DNA from: an uncultured Bacteriovoracaceae bacterium
GTDB lineage: Bacteria > Bdellovibrionota > Bacteriovoracia > Bacteriovoracales > Bacteriovoracaceae
Direction: 5' to 3'
DNA: 62,839 nt
NCBI GenBank assembly: GCA_950054155.1
Contig: CATLOT010000021.1
Span: forward strand, 1 to 62,839
In this document: positions 17,746-26,351 of the stretch, piece after piece
Layout of the letters: each line of letters starts with the position of its first letter
Numbering within the stretch: the first letter of the stretch is position 1
Translations under genes and position numbers: made by a program
Notes under the pieces: model-generated
Databases searched by the model: none
The model's input: the letters and a program-made list of their open reading frames with translations, nothing else
What the model was told of the DNA's origin: nothing

Positions 17746-19059
17746 ATGAGTAAATTTGTTTCTAATAAATTGGGACGCTTTGCCGAGCTTGGAAAATCTC
17801 TAACTAAGGCGACAACTCAACTCGCCTTAGAAAAAGTAGAAGATAAAGTTTTAAAGAAAAAAGAAGAGGCCAAAAATCTTCACCGCAAGATGAAGGCCGC
17901 TAAGGAGCTCGTCCAAAGTATGGGCAAACTTAAGGGCGCACTGATGAAGGTCGGTCAGATGCTCTCTATTACGGAGGATCTTATTTTACCTCCTGAAGTC
18001 AGTTCCCTTTTTACGGAGCTGCAAAGAAATGCTCCGGCAATGAGTGACGCTGACCTAGATGCTGTTTTTCTTGAGAGTTTTCAAAAAAGACCTGAAGAGC
18101 TTTTTAAGGTCTTTGATCGTGAACCCATTGCTGCAGCATCCATAGGGCAGGTCCATCGTGCCGTTCTCCCTAGTGGTGATGAGGTGGCCGTAAAGGTTCA
18201 GTACCCTGAGATTGTGACGGCCATCAAGAATGATTTTGATAATCTTGATAATCTAAAAAAGTTTGTCACTCTTCTCTTTCCGAAAGCCCCTAATATAGAC
18301 AGCTACCTCAAAGAACTAAAGCGCTCCCTTGCCGAGGAGTGTGACTATGAAATGGAGCGTAAGTGGCTGGAGACTTTTGGAGAAATGGCCGGGGAGCGCT
18401 TTCCTTTCATTGGTATACCAAAATGCTACGGAGACTTTTCAAGTCAGACGGTACTCACAATGGAGTATATGCATGGGGTGAGTTTCTCTGAAACTCTTCA
18501 CTACGATCAGGAAACAAAAGATAGGCTTGGTCAAAACCTCTATGACTTTCATAACTTCTGTTTCTATGAAGCACGAATGCTTCACACAGATCCTCAATAC
18601 GGGAATTACCTCTTTCAAAAGGATAAAATTATTATCCTTGATTTTGGCTCTGTCCGTACCTTTAGTAGAGAGTTTGTTTGCGACTATATTAGGCTCTTAG
18701 AAAGTGTCGAAAAGCGTGACCTCGGTGAATATAAGAAATGCTTGCTCCAATTTGGTTTCTTTGGTGAGGATGATCCTCCCGCTCTCTTTGAAGAGCATCT
18801 TGAAATGGTCCACGAACTTCTTATGCCCTATTTGAGAGAAGGTAAAAACTCGGTTCCTCAAAGTAATCCCATGGAGATGGTCAAAGGTTTTGTTGATAAA
18901 ATCGACCTGCGCGGTAGGAAGAGCCCCAATGAAGAATTCTTACTATTGGATCGGGCCCACCTTGGTCTTTACACCAAAATCAAAGCATGGCGCTCATGCA
19001 TTGATTGGACCAGCTCAATGAAGAAGTACTGGCACGATCTTCCTGAATCTTTAGAGTGA
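17746..19059 (+). CDS. ABC1/AarF/UbiB-family atypical kinase
   Basis: About 437 residues from ATG 17746. The family-specific motifs are in order: KxGQ (LMKVGQMLSI), the Ala-rich nucleotide loop EPIAAASIGQVHRA, the Lys in EVAVKVQYP, ECDYEMERKW, HTDPQYGNYLF (catalytic loop) and ILDFGSVR (metal-binding DFG). UbiB/ADCK proteins act as ATPases supporting quinone biosynthesis or lipid trafficking. No ubi gene or C-terminal membrane segment is visible here, so the target is uncertain. It is divergent from the photolyase across a palindromic site. Confidence 0.9.
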   Translation: MSKFVSNKLGRFAELGKSLTKATTQLALEKVEDKVLKKKEEAKNLHRKMKAAKELVQSMGKLKGALMKVGQMLSITEDLILPPEVSSLFTELQRNAPAMSDADLDAVFLESFQKRPEELFKVFDREPIAAASIGQVHRAVLPSGDEVAVKVQYPEIVTAIKNDFDNLDNLKKFVTLLFPKAPNIDSYLKELKRSLAEECDYEMERKWLETFGEMAGERFPFIGIPKCYGDFSSQTVLTMEYMHGVSFSETLHYDQETKDRLGQNLYDFHNFCFYEARMLHTDPQYGNYLFQKDKIIILDFGSVRTFSREFVCDYIRLLESVEKRDLGEYKKCLLQFGFFGEDDPPALFEEHLEMVHELLMPYLREGKNSVPQSNPMEMVKGFVDKIDLRGRKSPNEEFLLLDRAHLGLYTKIKAWRSCIDWTSSMKKYWHDLPESLE

Positions 19060-19146
19060 TTAATATCAGGCTTTTTTCTTTTTTTGAGTCTTAAAATCAC
19101 AGATAATCATCCGTAAAGCTATTAAAAGAATTTCGAGGATTGGGAA

Positions 19147-20361
19147 ATGGACTTTGATGATCAGATATTAAGAAATGAACTCCTAGAGGCAACCGGTAAG
19201 GAGTTGGCCCAAACGACTGCTGAAGTTGACCGCTCTGTCCTAGATCAGCTTCATGTTGTTTCAAGCAGTATTCATGATTTTAAAATTATTGCTTCCCAAA
19301 TTGAGAAAATTCAAAAGAGTGCGACCAATGCCCACTCTTCCATGGAAAAGATCGTCTCTAAAACCAATGACTCCTCTCAGATGCTTGAGGAGGTATCTCT
19401 AAGCATGAATAATCTCGAGGAGAAATTCTCTTCAATCGATCAAATGCTTAAGACAATTAACACTATTGCCGAACAAACAAATCTCTTGGCCCTTAATGCT
19501 ACTATCGAAGCTGCTCGGGCCGGCGAGGCGGGAAAGGGCTTTGCTGTTGTCGCCACAGAAGTTAAAGAGCTATCGATGGTCACAAAGAAGGCCAATGAAG
19601 AAATTCAAAAAACGCTTGGGGATATTGGGCAATCAATGGTCGATCTCTCTGGGCTAATAAAGAAGACCAATGCTGATATGATGGAGTCGGCCCAGTTTGT
19701 CGAAGAATCCTCTCAGGATGTTAATAGTATCGATAGTGAGGCGGGAGAGTTTCATCGCAAAATTCTAAGTACCTTAGAAGTCTTCAATGAAGTGGAGAAG
19801 AGTTCTGCTCATGTTGAAAATGAGCTCGGAGAACTCAAGACAATTGGTCAAACATTTGGATACCTCCTCGAGCTCATTAAGAGACAGGGCCTCTTTGAAA
19901 AGAATTTTAATCCTCTTGAAAGGCTTGCTCCTCTCGTGGCGAAGAGCGATTTTTGCGATAACTCACGCTTTAGTGGCAATGAGCAAGAAGTCATTCTCAA
20001 AGAGACGGACTTTCTGATAAGCGCCACGGACAAGAGAGGAGTTATAACTTTTGCCAATAATAAATTCTATGAAATAGCAGAGTATGAAAATGGATCACTC
20101 ATGGGAAAACCCCATAATATTATCCGCCATCCTGATATGCCAAAGACGGCTTTTGAAGATCTTTGGGATGTCGTGAAAGAGGGGAGAATGTGGCAAGGCT
20201 ATGTGAAGAACAAGACTCAAACAGGCAAGTACTATTGGGTCAAGGCCCTTGTCTTTCCCTGTTTTGAACAGGGAGAGTGTGTAGGCTATCTTTCAGTAAG
20301 GAAAAAGCCAAGTGCTCAAAATATTACTGCGGCAGTAGACGCCTATCGCCGACTCGTTTAA
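19147..20361 (+). CDS. Cytoplasmic methyl-accepting chemotaxis protein with C-terminal PAS domain
   Basis: 404 residues, no membrane segment. The coiled-coil signalling domain contains the MCP tip ([20 protein letters not shown], about residues 108-127, then [15 protein letters not shown]). After about residue 275 comes an Aer-type PAS domain: [35 protein letters not shown] followed by MWQGYVKNK and YYWVKA. In Aer this PAS type binds FAD and senses redox or oxygen, and it normally sits at the N-terminus. Here it is C-terminal in a soluble protein. No che genes are adjacent. Confidence 0.9.
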   Translation: MDFDDQILRNELLEATGKELAQTTAEVDRSVLDQLHVVSSSIHDFKIIASQIEKIQKSATNAHSSMEKIVSKTNDSSQMLEEVSLSMNNLEEKFSSIDQMLKTINTIAEQTNLLALNATIEAARAGEAGKGFAVVATEVKELSMVTKKANEEIQKTLGDIGQSMVDLSGLIKKTNADMMESAQFVEESSQDVNSIDSEAGEFHRKILSTLEVFNEVEKSSAHVENELGELKTIGQTFGYLLELIKRQGLFEKNFNPLERLAPLVAKSDFCDNSRFSGNEQEVILKETDFLISATDKRGVITFANNKFYEIAEYENGSLMGKPHNIIRHPDMPKTAFEDLWDVVKEGRMWQGYVKNKTQTGKYYWVKALVFPCFEQGECVGYLSVRKKPSAQNITAAVDAYRRLV

Positions 20362-20370
20362 AATTCATGT

Positions 20371-20922
20371 ATGGAAAAAACTCAATTAAAGCCTCTCCTT
20401 GAAGGGGAACGAATTTTTTTAAGAAAGCATGACCTCTCCTTGGCCAGTACCATGTATGAATACGTGGATAAGGATCGAGAGCGGCTCGACCGTTTTCTCC
20501 CTTGGGTTGAATTTATCAAAAGTGCTTATGATGAAGAGAGCTACATTAAGCTCACCCATCAGCGCTGGGAAGAGGGGACTCATTTTGATTTTGGGATCTT
20601 TGAAAAAGAAAAGAATGAGTATATGGGTAATATTGGGGTCCACTCTATTCGTTGGTCTGATTCACGGGCTGAATTAGGATACTGGATATTAGGTGAGTTT
20701 GAAGGAAAGGGCTATATGAGTGAAGCCGTTCTCCTTCTAGAAAAACACCTCTTTGGGATCGGCTTTCACCGCGTTCAAATTCGCTGCTCTGATCTTAATG
20801 CGCGCTCAAGTGAGGTCCCTAAGAGATGTGGTTATCACTTTGAAGGAATCGCTAGGCATGATGCTTTTGAAAAGGGAAAGTTTCGAAATACCATGACTTT
20901 CTCTAAATTATCTACGGATTAA
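20371..20922 (+). CDS. GNAT acetyltransferase (RimJ/RimL type)
   Basis: 183 residues. Opening LLEGERIFLRKHDLSLASTMYEYVD and the acetyl-CoA region AELGYWILGEFEGKGYMSEAV, then RVQIRCSDLNARSSEVPKRCGYHFEGIARHDAF, match the RimJ/RimL/SpeG-like branch of GNAT enzymes. It probably acetylates a protein N-terminus or a small amine. The substrate is unknown. It starts 9 bases after the MCP gene and is followed 2 bases later by the sugar dehydrogenase, so the three may be one transcript. Confidence 0.85.
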   Translation: MEKTQLKPLLEGERIFLRKHDLSLASTMYEYVDKDRERLDRFLPWVEFIKSAYDEESYIKLTHQRWEEGTHFDFGIFEKEKNEYMGNIGVHSIRWSDSRAELGYWILGEFEGKGYMSEAVLLLEKHLFGIGFHRVQIRCSDLNARSSEVPKRCGYHFEGIARHDAFEKGKFRNTMTFSKLSTD

Positions 20923-20924
20923 AT

Positions 20925-21962
20925 ATGAAGATTATTTCCCTCTTGGCCTCTCTTTTCTTTTATTGTTCCCTCTCTTTTGGAGTTGATAAAATAAGCTCCA
21001 AGCAATTTAAGCTAGAAAAAGTCTATAAGGGCGAGGGTGTTCTATGGAGCTTTGACTTTCTTGACGAGAATAATATCCTCCTGGCCTTTAGGTCTGGAAA
21101 GCTTCTTCGCTACAATACCAAAGAAAAAAAAGTTCACGAGGTCGCCTTTTTAGATGTGGCCAATCGCGATCAAGGAGGACTTCTTGATCTGGCCGTGAAA
21201 GACAACCAAGTCTTTGCAACATTTTCTGAACCTTTAAAGATGGGAAGATCGACCACATCACTGGCCCGTGCAACATTTGATAAGAATTTTAAGGTCTCTC
21301 CTTTTAAAAGAGTCTTTCAAAGTAAGGCTATCGAAACAGCTGCTCATCACTTTGGCTCTCGTCTTCTCTTTGTTGGCGACGACCTTTATATGACGGTAGG
21401 TGATAGAGGACAAAGAGATAAAGCCCAAGATCAGAGCACTCATCATGGCACAATACTAAAACTCGATAAGAAGTTTGCGCCGACTGTTTATTCTTATGGA
21501 CATCGCAATCCTCAGGGGATTGATATCGATCCTGTAAGTAAGAGCATTTATGAAGTTGAGTTTGGTCCTCGTGGGGGAGACGAGATCAATAAAATTAAAA
21601 AAGGTTCTAATTACGGTTGGCCTATTGTTACCCACGGAAAGGAGTATTACGGACCAAAAATTGGTGTTACTCATAAGGATGGTATGGTTGATCCTGTTGA
21701 ATATTGGGGCCCCTCAATTAGTCCTTCAGCCCTTCATTTTTATAGAGGGGATAAAATAAAAGAATGGCAAAATAAAGCCTTTTTGGCGTGTTTAAGTGGT
21801 CGCCAAATTCGCATGCTTGAGATTAAAGAAGGTCGCGTCGTGAAGCAGTCCATTGTCTTTTCGGACCTTGCAAGAAGAGTGAGGGATATTCAAACCGGTC
21901 CCGATGGTTACTTCTATTTCTCTACAGATAATGGACTGCTTTATAGAGTTTCAAAAAATTAA
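20925..21962 (+). CDS. Exported PQQ-dependent sugar dehydrogenase-like protein (YliI/GSDH family)
   Basis: 345 residues with a signal peptide (MKIISLLASLFFYCSLSFG). Six-bladed propeller signatures of soluble aldose/sorbosone dehydrogenases are visible: QGGLLDLAV, THHGTILKL, YSYGHRNPQGIDIDP, EVEFGPRGGDEINKI and GSNYGWPIVTHG. These include the His and Arg residues that line the PQQ site in the family. It would oxidise sugars in the periplasm if supplied with PQQ. No pqq genes are in the window. The stop codon overlaps that of the convergent ATPase gene within a TTAA. Confidence 0.85.
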   Translation: MKIISLLASLFFYCSLSFGVDKISSKQFKLEKVYKGEGVLWSFDFLDENNILLAFRSGKLLRYNTKEKKVHEVAFLDVANRDQGGLLDLAVKDNQVFATFSEPLKMGRSTTSLARATFDKNFKVSPFKRVFQSKAIETAAHHFGSRLLFVGDDLYMTVGDRGQRDKAQDQSTHHGTILKLDKKFAPTVYSYGHRNPQGIDIDPVSKSIYEVEFGPRGGDEINKIKKGSNYGWPIVTHGKEYYGPKIGVTHKDGMVDPVEYWGPSISPSALHFYRGDKIKEWQNKAFLACLSGRQIRMLEIKEGRVVKQSIVFSDLARRVRDIQTGPDGYFYFSTDNGLLYRVSKN

Positions 21963-22519
21963 ATTTGAGATTTAATCGCTTCAAGGCCTTTTATAACCTT
22001 TGAGATGAAGCTATCGTCACTCTTAATAAAGTAAAAATTGGGATGCTGTGACCAAACAGTTCTGAGTTTGTGGTCAAGTTCTCGCGCCTGATCGTTTGAT
22101 TCATTTCTATAGGGATTATTGCTTTTGAGATCTCCCCCAGAACAGGCCCCTGACTCAAAGAAAATGACAGCTTCATAGCGAGAGAGCTCTTCTTCTAGAG
22201 TAGAGTTGATGGCCGCAAAGAAGCTCTCATTATCACCAGGCCAATAGGCAAGGCCATCTAAGCTGCCACGATCACAAAGTACTGTTGTTGTATTGGCGTT
22301 TGAAATAAAAATTTCTTCAAGGGATTTTTGCAGGTTATAAATTGAAATCTGAGTTTCTCTAAGGTGATGTTCTTCATCACTTCTTTGATAGCCGTTTTCA
22401 AAGAGTATGGTCGCTGCTTCTGGGGCTATTGAAGTGCCATTTTTTAATTCACGCTTAAAGAGATCAAGCGCTGTCGTTTTACCGCCGCCTGGGCCACCTG
22501 TTATAACTATTCTTTTCAA
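21959..22519 (-). CDS. P-loop ATPase/kinase-like protein (AAA_28, NadR-like)
   Basis: 186 residues. Walker A GGPGGGKTT follows the first strand (MKRIVIT). LCDRGSLDGLAYWPG is the Walker-B-like and lid region typical of the NadR-like AAA_28 group, and a conserved ERE/HKLR-type helix follows (ARELDHKLRTVW). It probably phosphorylates a small molecule or nucleotide. The substrate is unknown. It is transcribed toward the sugar dehydrogenase and away from the small exported protein gene. Confidence 0.8.
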   Translation of the reverse strand: MKRIVITGGPGGGKTTALDLFKRELKNGTSIAPEAATILFENGYQRSDEEHHLRETQISIYNLQKSLEEIFISNANTTTVLCDRGSLDGLAYWPGDNESFFAAINSTLEEELSRYEAVIFFESGACSGGDLKSNNPYRNESNDQARELDHKLRTVWSQHPNFYFIKSDDSFISKVIKGLEAIKSQI

Positions 22520-22565
22520 AATTACCTCAAACGATAGGGGAATTTCTATTGTAGGTAATTTAGGA

Positions 22566-22596
22566 ATTAAAAAAAAGGGCCTAATGTTAGGCCCTT
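22566..22596 (-). terminator. Rho-independent terminator of the small exported protein gene
   Basis: AAGGGCCTAA (22575-22584) pairs with TTAGGCCCTT (22587-22596). On the minus strand the stem is followed by a run of T from the A tract at 22568-22576. It lies 6 bases beyond the stop at 22602. Confidence 0.9.
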
Positions 22597-22601
22597 AGGA
22601 A

Positions 22602-23099
22602 TTATCTTCTTCCGATTGTTTGGAAGTGGATACCAATTTTTCCTGAACCATCGTTACAAGCAACGTCAGCATTTGAGAAGCCAAAATAGATGGCCGCACG
22701 ACCGTGAAGGTACTTATAAGTGTTGAACTTAAGAACTTGGTCAAGTGCTGCTTTTCCAGCTGCACACTCTGCTACAGGAAGTGCTCTTGATTCTGTAAGC
22801 TCAATTGTCCACGCATCATTGTCAGCAAAGAGAAGAGCAGAGTAGCTACACTCGACGCCATTTTCTTCAAATGTGGCCTTCATGATGATGTTATCAAGCG
22901 TGTAATCTGCACCGAGGTGATAGAATTGAGCATTGTAGTCAGCAAGCTCAGCCGGTGTTTCGCTGGCAAGGGTATTACCGTCGTCACAAACGTAAGCTGT
23001 CCACCTGGCAAGCCAGCGCTCATTTTCAAGCTCTAGGTCTGCAGTTTGAGCGAAAGCACTCGTCATTGTTAAAAGGGCTAGTAAAATGAAATTTTTCAT
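22602..23099 (-). CDS. Small exported protein, unknown function
   Basis: 165 residues with a signal peptide (MKNFILLALLTMTSAFAQ). The mature protein has four Cys (in YVCDDG, VECSYS, VAECAAG and VACNDG), likely two disulfides, and an alternating beta/alpha pattern. No family recognised. It has its own strong terminator and a separate upstream region shared with the divergent gene at 23232, so it is probably a single-gene unit. Confidence 0.6.
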   Translation of the reverse strand: MKNFILLALLTMTSAFAQTADLELENERWLARWTAYVCDDGNTLASETPAELADYNAQFYHLGADYTLDNIIMKATFEENGVECSYSALLFADNDAWTIELTESRALPVAECAAGKAALDQVLKFNTYKYLHGRAAIYFGFSNADVACNDGSGKIGIHFQTIGRR

Positions 23100-23231
23100 T
23101 AGAAATCTCCATATTTGGTGTTAATTCGATAATTGTTTGTAGTGATTTACCTTTGTTTGGTCAAGCAAACAAAAGGCTGTTTAACCTACTTTTTTCATCT
23201 TTTTTCAAGAATTTCCGATAAGGAGTTGATG

Positions 23232-23990
23232 ATGATACCTTTTAAAATTAGTTTTCTATTCATTTTATGGAGTTTTGGTCTAAGTATCTTGGCTGATGCG
23301 GATGTCGATCAACTTGAAGAAAAATTCTTAAAGGTTCTTCCCTCATTAAAGCCCATTGAGAAGTGCCGGCTTTATCAAATTGGGGCAAGAGAGCTTTTTC
23401 TCTTTAACCACCTTTCAAAATCTAAGCATTACTATGAGCGATCCTTAAAAGAGAATTGTGCTGAGGGCCGGCTCGAGGCGCTTATAAATATTGTAACCAT
23501 CAGTAAAGTGCTAAAGCTGAATGAAGACCTTTCTTCCTACAAAGAAGAAATTTTAAAAGATAAGGCAGCTACTGATCCGGTAATAAAAGAGTATCTTAAA
23601 ACCTTAGAAGGAAAAGGTAAGCTTACAGGTTATTTTGGGGCTCTGAATAAGGATAAGAATATTGTAAGTGCTATAAAGAAGGGTGAGTATAAGTCAGCCC
23701 TTCTTATGCTTAATCCTAAAGTCGTGCGTGAAGCAGATATCAATAAAAAGCTTCAGTACGATGTTCTCAGAACACTCGTCTTAAAAGGGACAGCAGAAAA
23801 TCTTTTCTGTGAGAAAGAGTTAAAAAAGTATAAAACTTCTCTCAGTTATACGATGGAACTTTGCCGCTACCTTTTAAAGAGAAATAAAAAAGAAAAGAAA
23901 GGTCCTACTTTGAAATCTCTAAAGGAGAAGGTCAAGCGTGAGCGGATGGCGTCTCTTTATTTGATCGAGGCCTTGGAGGGAAGTCCATGA
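23232..23990 (+). CDS. Exported helical-repeat (TPR-like) protein
   Basis: About 253 residues from ATG 23232, chosen because AAGGAG lies 6 bases upstream; ATG 23229 is an alternative. N-terminal signal peptide (MIPFKISFLFILWSFGLSILA), then helical pairs resembling tetratricopeptide repeats (ELFLFNHLSKSKHYYERSLKE, GEYKSALLMLNPKVV). The C-terminus is very Lys-rich. It overlaps the next gene by 4 bases (ATGA), so they are cotranslated, and it may act as a periplasmic scaffold for the cysteine-protease-like lipoprotein. Confidence 0.6.
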   Translation: MIPFKISFLFILWSFGLSILADADVDQLEEKFLKVLPSLKPIEKCRLYQIGARELFLFNHLSKSKHYYERSLKENCAEGRLEALINIVTISKVLKLNEDLSSYKEEILKDKAATDPVIKEYLKTLEGKGKLTGYFGALNKDKNIVSAIKKGEYKSALLMLNPKVVREADINKKLQYDVLRTLVLKGTAENLFCEKELKKYKTSLSYTMELCRYLLKRNKKEKKGPTLKSLKEKVKRERMASLYLIEALEGSP

Positions 23991-25123
23991 AGCTGCGCCT
24001 TCTCTTCTTTCTTTTGACCCTTTCTCTCATGGGTTGTGATCAAACAGGCTTGGCCATTGGTCAAAGTGTTAAGAATGCGGTGACCTTACCCTATCGCGCT
24101 GTCACTGGTCTTTTTAGTGATAGAGAATATGAAAAGGTTGAAAAAAGAAGTCTTGATATTCAAAGTGACGATTGTGATGAATCCGATTGTAAGAGCATGA
24201 AAGACACGCCTTTAGAGGAGGTCTTAGATCTTAAGGATGTTACGACTGCCATTTTAAATAATGCCTGTGAATGCCGAAGCTGGGGCACATGTGAAAAGAA
24301 TGTCTGCTCCTGTGAAAAGCTATGTCCTAATAGTTTTGAAATCTTTAAAAGAGAAAATGTGGAAAAGTTCTCTGACCTGAGTTCTCCAGAGAATTCTCTA
24401 GCCTTTAGAAATGGTGGGGGAGGATCAAAATATGAAATGACCCAAGGTTATTGCTGGGGTCATGCCTCAATGACTTCGCGTTTTAATCGACTTGCCTTCT
24501 TTGATGAAAATGAGAAAGCACCTTTTGATCTTAAGAGTAGTGATTATGAGGAACAAATGAGGGCCGTAGACTTTTATAAAGAGAGAATTAATCTTATTTC
24601 TCAAAATAAGGCCACAAGTATTCCTGGATTTAAAAATCTTAAAGAGTTTTCAGATCATCCTGCTCTTCAAAGTTATATCGCAGACGTTGTGGCTGAAACG
24701 TGGGCTAAGAATGCTATGAGTTTTCAAGGGCTCATCAATATTTCTTCAAGTAAGCCAAGTAAGAGAGAGGACAATGAGAAAATGTTCTATGAGCTTAAAG
24801 AAAAAATAGATTCTCACCAACAGCCCCAACTTCTCTTTAATGAAGAGGGCAATGCACTTAAGTCTCATGTAGCTCTTATTTCACACTATGAAATTGACTC
24901 CAAGGGAGAGATGATTCTCTGTGTACGGGATAATAACTATGATCCTCTCTTAAATCAGGCGTGTATGCATCGCATGTATCTCGATGACGACGGTCATGTT
25001 CGCTATAGTGAATGGGGTAAGATGGGAAAAGTAAAATTAGCCCACAATGATAATGCGGATGCTCTAAAGCAATTTAATTCTCTCTATGAACGCTGCCAAT
25101 CCGAATACGACTGTTCTCAATAG
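23987..25123 (+). CDS. Lipoprotein with papain-like cysteine peptidase signature
   Basis: 378 residues. Lipobox LMGC (Cys near residue 17). A Cys-rich stretch (residues about 92-115, CECRSWGTC, CSCEKLC) precedes the catalytic-looking block TQGYCWGHASMTSRF, which resembles the Gln...Cys-Trp of papain-fold enzymes. Later KSHVALISHYEI supplies a His and CVRDNNYDPLLN an Asn/Asp, in the right order for a Cys-His-Asn triad. I infer a surface or periplasmic cysteine hydrolase. No exact family is recognised. It starts within the stop of the TPR-like gene. Confidence 0.6.
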   Translation: MKLRLLFFLLTLSLMGCDQTGLAIGQSVKNAVTLPYRAVTGLFSDREYEKVEKRSLDIQSDDCDESDCKSMKDTPLEEVLDLKDVTTAILNNACECRSWGTCEKNVCSCEKLCPNSFEIFKRENVEKFSDLSSPENSLAFRNGGGGSKYEMTQGYCWGHASMTSRFNRLAFFDENEKAPFDLKSSDYEEQMRAVDFYKERINLISQNKATSIPGFKNLKEFSDHPALQSYIADVVAETWAKNAMSFQGLINISSSKPSKREDNEKMFYELKEKIDSHQQPQLLFNEEGNALKSHVALISHYEIDSKGEMILCVRDNNYDPLLNQACMHRMYLDDDGHVRYSEWGKMGKVKLAHNDNADALKQFNSLYERCQSEYDCSQ

Positions 25124-25168
25124 ACAGAACTTAGGGTTTCCTCCATAATTTTAGATTGGAGGCGACCT

Positions 25169-26215
25169 ATGACAAAATTAATCTTAACAACCTTTCTTCT
25201 CTCTCTTTCTGCTTTTGGGCAAGAAGGAATAACAAGTTACGATGGTTTTGCAGATCTATACTATGCCTTTGATTTTAACAGACCTCATCAAATCGATCGT
25301 GAGTTTACCACTCAGCCAGCTCGTCACAACGAGTTTAATGTCAACTTAGTAACACTAGGAATTGAGCACGAAAGAGGACCTTTGAGGGCCCGCTTCAGCT
25401 TACAGGCCGGTACCTATGTGCAATCAAATTACTCTGTCGAGCCGAGCGTGGGAAATGTAAGCGGTGGTGACCTTTCTCGTCATATCCAAGATGCTTATTT
25501 AAAGTATGAAGGGGAGAAGACATCTTTTATCGCTGGAGTCTTTGGTAGTCACATTGGTTATGAATATCTCTATTCAATCGATAACATCACCTATACACGC
25601 TCCTTTGCCGCAGACTTTTCTCCCTATTATCAGACTGGAGTTGGTGTGATTCATCAATTAGGAGATCATTGGCTTCTTGAAGGCTATGTTCTTAATGGAT
25701 GGCAAAATATTAGTGAGGATGACTCCAATAAAGCTCTTGGGTCAGCTTTAAGATTTGTTGATGAAAATCTCTCTGTAAGCTACACAAACTTCTTTGGTAA
25801 GTATCTTCAAAAGGGACTCCAGTTTCATGATCTTAACATGAGCTACACTATTTCTAAGAATGTTAAGGTTAAAGCTCTCTTTGATATTGGTCTCAGGGAT
25901 CACCAAGGAAGGACAAAGACTTTCTATACAACTAATATTCAAGGTCAATACCAATTTGAGAATAGAGATCGATTGGCCCTGCGCTATGAATACTATCACG
26001 ATCCCTATAACCTCAATGTTAACCCCTCAAATTCTCTAGCCTTCAAAACCCATAGTTTCAGTGTCGGATATGACCGAGCTCTCAATGAAAGCTTTATGGC
26101 AAGGGTTGAATACCGCCACTTTCTCTCTAGTGATAAGATTTGGCAGTCCGACTCTGGGCTTAAAGAGGGAAATCAGCTCCTTGTTCTGAGCCTGGCGGCT
26201 AAATTTGGTCAATAG
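25169..26215 (+). CDS. Outer-membrane beta-barrel porin-like protein (BBP2-like)
   Basis: 348 residues with a signal peptide (MTKLILTTFLLSLSAFG). The mature start DGFADLYYAFDFNRP, then NEFNVNLVTLGIEHERGPLRARFSLQ and DAYLKYEGEKTSFIAGVF, follows the pattern of the BBP2 group of putative outer-membrane porins. It ends in a strand LLVLSLAAKFGQ. It would sit in the outer membrane, with substrate unknown. It follows the cysteine-peptidase-like lipoprotein by 45 bases with a GGAGG ribosome-binding site. Confidence 0.7.
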   Translation: MTKLILTTFLLSLSAFGQEGITSYDGFADLYYAFDFNRPHQIDREFTTQPARHNEFNVNLVTLGIEHERGPLRARFSLQAGTYVQSNYSVEPSVGNVSGGDLSRHIQDAYLKYEGEKTSFIAGVFGSHIGYEYLYSIDNITYTRSFAADFSPYYQTGVGVIHQLGDHWLLEGYVLNGWQNISEDDSNKALGSALRFVDENLSVSYTNFFGKYLQKGLQFHDLNMSYTISKNVKVKALFDIGLRDHQGRTKTFYTTNIQGQYQFENRDRLALRYEYYHDPYNLNVNPSNSLAFKTHSFSVGYDRALNESFMARVEYRHFLSSDKIWQSDSGLKEGNQLLVLSLAAKFGQ

Positions 26216-26351
26216 GGTGTCTAGAAAATAGACACGTTAGGGATCTAAATACTGAAGATTCTTTTATTGAGTGATCTCGTTTGTGGCATGCAAAGTGCAT
26301 ATTATTTGTGACGACAAACTTATCTAGGCAAACACTTTGGCGGGATACTTT

